From the NCBI GenBank assembly GCA_023398815.1, contig JAEWRW010000058.1:1-33674 (forward strand): 33,674 nt of DNA, read 5' to 3'. Made by a program: the position numbers and the translations under genes. Below, in pieces: positions 28,843 to 33,674 of this stretch. The notes beneath the pieces are model-generated. The model did no database searches and was not told the origin of the DNA. It saw only the letters and a list, made by a program, of their open reading frames with translations. How positions within the stretch are numbered: position 1 is the first letter of the stretch; each line of letters opens with the position of its first letter. The DNA is from Bacillota bacterium. Lineage in GTDB: Bacteria; Bacillota; Clostridia; Christensenellales; UMGS416.

Positions 28843-30555
28843 TTACCCCTCGTAGTGGTCGGGCAGGTCGTTCTCAAAGAGCACCACGTCGCCGACCTGG
28901 GTGGTCTGCCCCAGGATGGCGGTGGCCTCGCTCAAGCGCCCTACGACGTGGAGGTTGTCCTCCCCAAAGCCGGCAACCCGCAGGCCCCGGGCCATGGCCT
29001 GGCCGTTGCGCGCGACAAGGATGGCTACATCCACGACACCTGCCATCTCCCGCCCGAAGGCCTCGTTTTCGGCTTCCTCCCGGTCGCCCAGCTCCACCAG
29101 CCCCGGCGTCACGATGATCTTGCGCCCGGGGAAATCGCGGAGCACCGCCAGCGCCGCCCGGCAGCCGGTGGGGTTGCTGTTGAAGGCGTCATCGATGACG
29201 GTGACGCCGTTGCCGGTGGGCACCAGCTGCAACCGGTGCTCCACCGGCTCGGCCTTGGCGATGCCCGCGGCGATCTCCGCCAGCGTCAGCCCCAGCGCGT
29301 GGGCCACCGCCGCCGCGCCCAGGATGTTCTGGATGTTGTGCAGGCCCAGGAGCCGGGTGGTACAGCGGGCCGTGTGCCCGCCGGGGCCCACCAGCAGGAA
29401 GGAGCTGCCCTCCGGCCCGTGGGTCACGTCCCGCGCGGTCATGGTGAGCTTCTCCCCCCCGGCGGAGAGGCCGAAGAGCGCCTTGGGCTTCTTCGTCTGG
29501 CGGTAGAGCTTCAGGCAGATGCCATCGTCCTGGGGCAGGAAGGCCATGCCGTCGTCGGGCAGGGCTTCCACCAGCTCGTATTTGGTGCGGGCCACATTCT
29601 CCAGGGTGAAGAACGTCTCCAAGTGCTGGGGGCCCACCGAGGTTAGCAGGCCATACCGGGGTTTCACGAGCGCGCAGAGCTCGGCGATGTCACCCACGTG
29701 ACGCGCGCCCATCTCGGCGATGAACACCTCATGCTCGCTGGCCAGCTGCTCGCGGATGACACGGGTCAGGCCCATCGGGGTGTTGAAGCTCGACGGGGTG
29801 GAGAGCACGTTGTAGCGCTCCCGCAGGATGGTGGCGAGGATGACCTTGACGCTCGTCTTGCCGTAGCTGCCGGTGATGCCCACGCGGATGAGATCGGGCC
29901 GGGCGGCGAGCTTGCGCTTGGCGTCATTGAGGTACCAGCGCTGCACGGCCTTCTCCACCGGTGCCACCAGCCGCGCCGCCAGCCCTAGGAAGAACGGCAA
30001 CGCCATCACGGCCGCAAACGCCGCCACCAGGTGCGCGGTGTAGAGTGTCACCAGGGGGACGGAGATATAGAGCAGCACGGCCAGGGCGTAGCTCGCCAGG
30101 TGCAGCAGTGCCTGCAGCAGCATGAAAAAGAGATACAACACCACCGCCAGCGCCACCAGCAGGCGCTTGACGCGGGCGGTCACCACCAATGGCTTTTTGG
30201 CGGGCTGCCGCCGCCCCTTGCGCCAAGAGAGATAGAGCGGCAACGCAAAGAAGAGGGCCGGCAGCACATTGGGCAGCGCACCGATGACGGTCGTCACCCA
30301 CAGCGGGGCCGCTTTGGGCAGGCCCGCCAGCACGCTCAGCGCCAGGGTGCACCCCACCAGCACCACCAGCAGCGACAGGGCGTAGGCCCCCGCCGCCACC
30401 CCGGCCAGCCCCAGCCGACGGCGGGCGAGGCTCTCATCCTCCCGCAGGCGCAGGCGCAGCTGGGGCAGCTTGTAGCTCTCCAGCTGGAAGATGTGAACAT
30501 AGGGTTGGGCGGCCAGCAGCACCGCCAGCACAGAAAGGACCGTCACCAATTGCAT
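28843..30555 (-). CDS. murF: MurF-type Mur ligase with N-terminal membrane domain
   Basis: A 570-residue protein; the ATG at 30555 follows AAGGAG, a slightly longer GTG start being less likely. Residues 1 to about 200 hold about six hydrophobic helices, with FQLESYKLPQ near 23. The Mur ligase domain follows with ATP-binding GITGSYGKTS (227-235), FIAEMGARHVGDI, TSVGPQHLETF, GLHNIQNILGA, VEHRLQLV and IDDAFNSNP. MurF adds D-Ala-D-Ala to UDP-MurNAc-tripeptide; ddl downstream makes that dipeptide. The membrane domain would tether the cytoplasmic enzyme near MraY. Such fusions occur in Clostridia; a related Mur-like ligase role cannot be excluded. Confidence 0.85.
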   Translation of the reverse strand: MQLVTVLSVLAVLLAAQPYVHIFQLESYKLPQLRLRLREDESLARRRLGLAGVAAGAYALSLLVVLVGCTLALSVLAGLPKAAPLWVTTVIGALPNVLPALFFALPLYLSWRKGRRQPAKKPLVVTARVKRLLVALAVVLYLFFMLLQALLHLASYALAVLLYISVPLVTLYTAHLVAAFAAVMALPFFLGLAARLVAPVEKAVQRWYLNDAKRKLAARPDLIRVGITGSYGKTSVKVILATILRERYNVLSTPSSFNTPMGLTRVIREQLASEHEVFIAEMGARHVGDIAELCALVKPRYGLLTSVGPQHLETFFTLENVARTKYELVEALPDDGMAFLPQDDGICLKLYRQTKKPKALFGLSAGGEKLTMTARDVTHGPEGSSFLLVGPGGHTARCTTRLLGLHNIQNILGAAAVAHALGLTLAEIAAGIAKAEPVEHRLQLVPTGNGVTVIDDAFNSNPTGCRAALAVLRDFPGRKIIVTPGLVELGDREEAENEAFGREMAGVVDVAILVARNGQAMARGLRVAGFGEDNLHVVGRLSEATAILGQTTQVGDVVLFENDLPDHYEG

Positions 30556-30567
30556 GGGCACTTCTCC

Positions 30568-31257
30568 TTATTCGCCACGGCCGACGAGCCGCGACAGCCA
30601 CCCGGCTGCGACAACGAGCCGGGGTAGCAGTTTCAGTGTCAGGATCTGCAGGGCCAGGGCCATCGCACCCAGCAGCACCGCGATGCCCGCCAGGAAGATG
30701 AGGAACCCCTGGGCGCTGTCAATGGCGCCGCCGCCCCCGGAGACCGCCATGGAGGCCATGCCCGGCCCCACCAGAAAGAGCATCGCCGCCTCCACCAGCA
30801 AGAGCACCGACGCCAGCAGGATGAGCGCCCCGTGGGCGCGGCTCATGGGCGCATCCATGGCGATGGGCTTGCGCTCCCGCCGGGCGGGCAGCCGCAGGAA
30901 CCCCACAAACACCGCCCCGCCGGCCACCGCCAGCACCGCTGCCCACAGCGCCAGGTACATAAAGCCCGACACATCCCGCAGGTCGTCCACCGTGCCGCCG
31001 TTGGGGTTGCGCAGGGCGTCGCCCATCAGCATGGCAAGGAGCGTGAGGTAGCAGCCAATCTGCACCAGGGCGGTCTTCTTCCACCCGGCAGCCAGCGCCG
31101 CGCCGTAGTCGTTCTTGCGCCCCATGGCCGTGAGGAACCGCTTACGGTCCCACCCGGCGTTCTTGAGGCCGGTGAGGTAGGGCGTGCCGGCCAGCACCCA
31201 GGCGGCCACGTGGGCCACGGCCACCAGCGCGGCCAGCAACAGCAAAATGATGTCCAT
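30568..31257 (-). CDS. Integral membrane protein of unknown function
   Basis: A 229-residue protein; the start at 31257 follows GGAGGA. About five hydrophobic segments (about 1-24, 62-80, 98-120, 142-168 and 185-212) with a cytoplasmic loop rich in basic residues (LPARRERKP). It has no recognised family. It ends 12 bases before the murF start and lies directly after the alpha/beta hydrolase gene, so it belongs to the same minus-strand unit. A role in envelope synthesis is guessed only from that position. Confidence 0.65.
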   Translation of the reverse strand: MDIILLLLAALVAVAHVAAWVLAGTPYLTGLKNAGWDRKRFLTAMGRKNDYGAALAAGWKKTALVQIGCYLTLLAMLMGDALRNPNGGTVDDLRDVSGFMYLALWAAVLAVAGGAVFVGFLRLPARRERKPIAMDAPMSRAHGALILLASVLLLVEAAMLFLVGPGMASMAVSGGGGAIDSAQGFLIFLAGIAVLLGAMALALQILTLKLLPRLVVAAGWLSRLVGRGE

Positions 31258-31267
31258 CGTTCCTCCG

Positions 31268-32038
31268 TCAGGCGCCTGTGAGGAAGGCGCGCACAATTGT
31301 GGCAAAGCGGGCCGGTTGGTCAAGGAAGGCATAATGCCCGGCGTCCAGCACCACCAGCCCTGCGTCGGGGATCTCCCGCTCCATCACCTGCGCCATCCAC
31401 AGCGGCGTCTGGTCGTCGCGTTCCCCCCACACCAGCAGTGTGGATGACCGGATGTGAGCGAGGCAGGGCCGCAGGTTCTGGTTCACCACCCGCACGAAGG
31501 TGGCGCGCATCACACCGCTCAGCGCCCGGTAGTCATCGCTGCCGGCGTTGGCGGTGCGGCGGCTGATGTCCACGCCCGCCGCCTGCAGCAGCGACGCCAC
31601 CCAGCGGATGCCAAAGATCCGCTTGCCCAGCTTGTAGCCCCATACCTTGAGGTAGTAGCGCGGGCCGCGATGTGGCAGGAGCCCCGCCCCACCGGTCAGC
31701 ACGATCTTCTTCACCCGTTCGGGGTGCTCGGCGGCCAGCAGCAGCGTCACCCGCCCGCCGAAGGAGTGGGCGATGATGTCGGTGGGCGGCCAGTCCAGCG
31801 CCTTCAGCAGGCTCAGCAGACAGTTGGTGTACTCGGTGACCGACCAGGGCTCGGGCGGGGCGTCGCTGTCGCCAAAGCCCGGGAAATCCACCGACAGCAC
31901 GCGGCGCAGGTCGCCCACGGCGTGTGCGATGGACTCCACCGTGGCAATGCAGCATCCCCAGCCGTGCAGCAACAGCAGCGGCGGGCCGTTGCCCGCAATC
32001 TCGTAATGCAGGGTCACCCCGTCAATGGTGTGGTTCAT
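31268..32038 (-). CDS. Alpha/beta hydrolase with intact triad
   Basis: A 256-residue protein; GGAGAGGA precedes the ATG. Complete hydrolase signature: LLLHGWG oxyanion region, nucleophile AHSFGG (Ser about 91), acid in WGERDD (about 205) and histidine in AGHYAF (about 235). The substrate is unknown; carboxylesterase, lipase or thioesterase activity is possible. It overlaps the upstream 2H phosphoesterase gene by ATGA. It contrasts with the triad-less relative at 17693-18589. Confidence 0.82.
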   Translation of the reverse strand: MNHTIDGVTLHYEIAGNGPPLLLLHGWGCCIATVESIAHAVGDLRRVLSVDFPGFGDSDAPPEPWSVTEYTNCLLSLLKALDWPPTDIIAHSFGGRVTLLLAAEHPERVKKIVLTGGAGLLPHRGPRYYLKVWGYKLGKRIFGIRWVASLLQAAGVDISRRTANAGSDDYRALSGVMRATFVRVVNQNLRPCLAHIRSSTLLVWGERDDQTPLWMAQVMEREIPDAGLVVLDAGHYAFLDQPARFATIVRAFLTGA

Positions 32039-32580
32039 GGTGTCCTCTCCGCCGGCGGGGCGGCCAACGTGTGCCGCGCCACCACGACCGCCGGATGGTA
32101 TTTGATGACCGCCAGCTCAGCAAGCCGGCAGGCGAAGGGAGCGAAGTGTTTGGCCACCACCCGGTCGGCCCGGGCAAGGTCGGGGCCGTCGAGGTTCACA
32201 GCCAGGCTGAGGTGGGGCGTCCACGCCCCTGGCAGGTAGTGCCCGTCGCACAGGGCGATGAGCGGCCCCAGCGCGGCCATGGCCTGCCGGTGGGCCGCCA
32301 GCAGCGCACCCAGCGGCTGGGGGGCGAGGTACAAGACCTCCCGCCCAAAGGCTGCGGTGCCGGCCATCGTCACATCGATGGGCTCGAGCCCCGCCGCCAG
32401 CCGCGCCGCGCGCTCGGGCAGGCTGCCGTCCTGGGTTTGCAGCAGGGTGAGCGACAGGTGGGGCAGGCTCTCACCCTCGTAGAGCGGGCTGTGGAACCCC
32501 TCCTGCCGCAGGGCCTGCCAGAGGCGGCCGATGGTGCGCTGCCCCGCTTCATCGGGCAGCAGCGCCAGTGCCCAGCCCAC
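32035..32580 (-). CDS. 2H phosphoesterase (LigT/2'-5' RNA ligase-like)
   Basis: 181 residues from a GTG at 32580 that overlaps the stop of the upstream gene (TAGTG); longer versions are rejected because they overlap that gene fully. Two HxS motifs define the 2H family: PHLSLTL (about residue 43) and PHLSLAV (about 132), about 90 residues apart as expected. Members act on 2',3'-cyclic phosphates or 2'-5' linkages in RNA. No ribosome binding site is visible, so reinitiation after the upstream gene is likely. Confidence 0.78.
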   Translation of the reverse strand: MGWALALLPDEAGQRTIGRLWQALRQEGFHSPLYEGESLPHLSLTLLQTQDGSLPERAARLAAGLEPIDVTMAGTAAFGREVLYLAPQPLGALLAAHRQAMAALGPLIALCDGHYLPGAWTPHLSLAVNLDGPDLARADRVVAKHFAPFACRLAELAVIKYHPAVVVARHTLAAPPAERTP

Positions 32581-32813
32581 TAGCGTGTGGGGCGGTGGGC
32601 CACCGCCACGTGTACGATGCGCCACAGCGTGAGCCACAGCAGCACCGATGCCGTGATGTAGAGCCCCCAGCACAGTGCCGCCGCCGGCATGCCGTCGGCG
32701 ACCATGGCCGCCGTGTCCACCACGATGGCGAAGGGCAGGGCCAACAGGCCCGCCGCCAGCCCCACGGCCAGCGCCGTGCCCACGGCGATCAGTACGGACG
32801 TTCTTCGACGCAC
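32580..32813 (-). CDS. Small membrane protein
   Basis: 77 residues from a GTG at 32813 with AAAGGGGG upstream. Two hydrophobic helices (about 8-30 and 42-66) after a basic start (VRRRTS). It overlaps the end of the symporter gene by 25 bases and hands over to the 2H phosphoesterase by a TAGTG overlap. No family recognised. Confidence 0.55.
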   Translation of the reverse strand: MRRRTSVLIAVGTALAVGLAAGLLALPFAIVVDTAAMVADGMPAAALCWGLYITASVLLWLTLWRIVHVAVAHRPTR

Positions 32814-33674
32814 CGGCGTTCCCCCTTTGGCAGCAGCAAATAGAGCAATCCAGACCCTATTATACCAAATACAGGGGAAGGTAGGACAACAGGATTTGTG
32901 AAGGCCTGCGAAGCCCCGGCGCAGAGGAGCCCCGCGCCCGCCACAGCCCAAAATTGCCAGCCCGGACGGGTATCGCCGTGGGCCGCCGCCAGCACCGGCA
33001 CCACCACCGCCGGGGCCCACAGCCGGTAGGCGAACGTCAGCGCCGCCAGCACCCCGGGGGCCAGTGCCGCCACCGCCGCCGCCGCCAATGCCACCGCTGC
33101 CGTCAGCACCCGCCCGGCACCGATGCCCGCCGGGAAGCCGGGCACATCGGCCTGCAGGTTGGCCACCGCCGCCGCAAGATAGGCCGACCCCGCCGCCAGC
33201 AACCCACCCACCACGCCTGCCGCCGCCAAGCCCCTGAGCCCCACCGGCAGCACCGCCATGGCCTGGGGCAACGCCAGCGCCCCCTCGCCCGCCGGGAACA
33301 GCGCCCGCGCGATGAGCCCCAGCCCACCCGCCGCCACAAACATGACGGCTGACAGCCCGCCGGCCAGCAGCGCACCCCGCCGGGCCGCCCCGGCGTCCCG
33401 CGCCTCCAGCAAACGCTGCACCGCCGGGGGCGACAGCGTCTCCCCCGTGGCAAAGAGCAGGAAGAGCCCCAGGAGCTCGCCGCCGCTGCGGTAATCCAAC
33501 GGGTCGAGGTACCCCACCGGCAGCCGCACCGCTAACCCGGCCAGGCCCCCGGCCCGCACAAGGCCCAGCGCCAGCGCCAGCCCCACGCCTGTGAGCAGCA
33601 GCGCCGTCTGTGCCGGGGCCAGGCGGGTCAGGGCCGCCGCGCCGCCGCCGGCCGCCAGCGCCGCCACCGCAAGG
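32789..33674 (-). CDS. Sodium:solute symporter family transporter, C-terminal part (cut by window edge)
   Basis: 295 residues of a longer protein; the frame stays open to the end of the window, so the true start lies outside. It has about seven hydrophobic helices and very high Ala, Gly and Leu content. The segment FATGETLSPPAVQRLLEARDAGAARRGALLAGG (in part, about residue 75) matches the SSS loop in which a conserved helix pair is joined by a charged xxQRxxxAKD-type stretch. The LPVGLRGLAAAGVVGGLLAAGSAYL segment resembles the later gating helix. The substrate cannot be told. The last residues are CVEERPY. Confidence 0.65.
   Translation of the reverse strand, partial: LAVAALAAGGGAAALTRLAPAQTALLLTGVGLALALGLVRAGGLAGLAVRLPVGYLDPLDYRSGGELLGLFLLFATGETLSPPAVQRLLEARDAGAARRGALLAGGLSAVMFVAAGGLGLIARALFPAGEGALALPQAMAVLPVGLRGLAAAGVVGGLLAAGSAYLAAAVANLQADVPGFPAGIGAGRVLTAAVALAAAAVAALAPGVLAALTFAYRLWAPAVVVPVLAAAHGDTRPGWQFWAVAGAGLLCAGASQAFTNPVVLPSPVFGIIGSGLLYLLLPKGERRCVEERPY
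32859..32864 (-). promoter_or_regulatory. Possible -10 element inside the symporter gene
   Basis: On the minus strand TATAAT sits 45 bases before the GTG at 32813; the best -35 (TTGTCC) is 19 bases away, so the site is only moderately convincing. It could drive the unit running to ddl. Confidence 0.4.

Noticed and set aside
1..33674. tRNA, rRNA or insertion sequence
   Set aside because: No cloverleaf with a T-arm GTTCGAATC-type core, no rRNA segment and no transposase reading frame was recognised on either strand.

Overview
The window looks like a chromosomal segment of a GC-rich Bacillota, most likely class Clostridia. Pointers are AGGAGG-type ribosome binding sites, TTGACA/TATAAT promoters, a Gram-positive LexA box (CGAAC-N4-GTTCG), Spo0A-box-like TGTCGAA heptamers, a phiLC3-type holin, a DUF2680 protein, and a Ddl plus membrane-anchored MurF pair. 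No rRNA, tRNA, insertion sequence or CRISPR array was seen.

Layout. 1-794: non-coding repeats. 795-6663: a short phage module (head-tail adaptor, tail nozzle/hub, tail fibre, two small membrane lysis proteins, amidase endolysin), then an SOS-type promoter with two small unknown genes. 6664-7661: remnant of a PAS-GGDEF gene. 7662-8392: repeats. 8462-9670: secreted ComEC-like metallo-hydrolase lipoprotein with a lamin-tail domain. 9950-12812: lysine/DAP genes dapA and dapB, separated by repeats; dapB carries two extra aspartokinase-type ACT domains. 12813-13593: repeats. 13594-14172: GNAT acetyltransferase of lower GC. 14378-14881: amidase-like protein. 14891-19470 (minus strand): diacylglycerol-kinase-like protein, a hydrolase that has lost its catalytic residues, recF, an NTF2-like unknown, a small membrane protein and an APH-type kinase. 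19634-20671: single-chain tandem GGDEF protein. 20672-21296: repeats. 21355-23973: DUF2680 secreted protein divergent from a response regulator/histidine kinase operon. 24330-25190: secreted unknown behind two Spo0A-like boxes. 25319-26395: class I mannose-6-phosphate isomerase. 26396-27226: repeats. 27227-33674 (minus strand): sodium:solute symporter (cut by the window edge), small membrane protein, 2H phosphoesterase, alpha/beta hydrolase, membrane protein, MurF and Ddl.

The most striking content is non-coding. Most large intergenic gaps are mosaics of shared modules. The main one is a two-hairpin element of about 70-85 nt present nine times: a stem capped mostly by TTCG or TGCG, then 34-43 nt, then a stem capped by a conserved RTGAA loop. 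Stem sequences differ between copies but pairing is kept. Other modules show the same behaviour: constant flanks or loops around stems that are replaced as a unit. This points to structured RNA or to a palindrome-generating DNA process. Among proteins, the DapB-ACT-ACT fusion, the triad-less hydrolase and the tandem GGDEF protein stand out.

Functionally, dapA/dapB feed DAP and lysine, and Ddl and MurF make D-Ala-D-Ala and add it to the peptidoglycan precursor. The c-di-GMP proteins and the two-component system are probable signalling parts. Everything here was read by eye; no database search was run.
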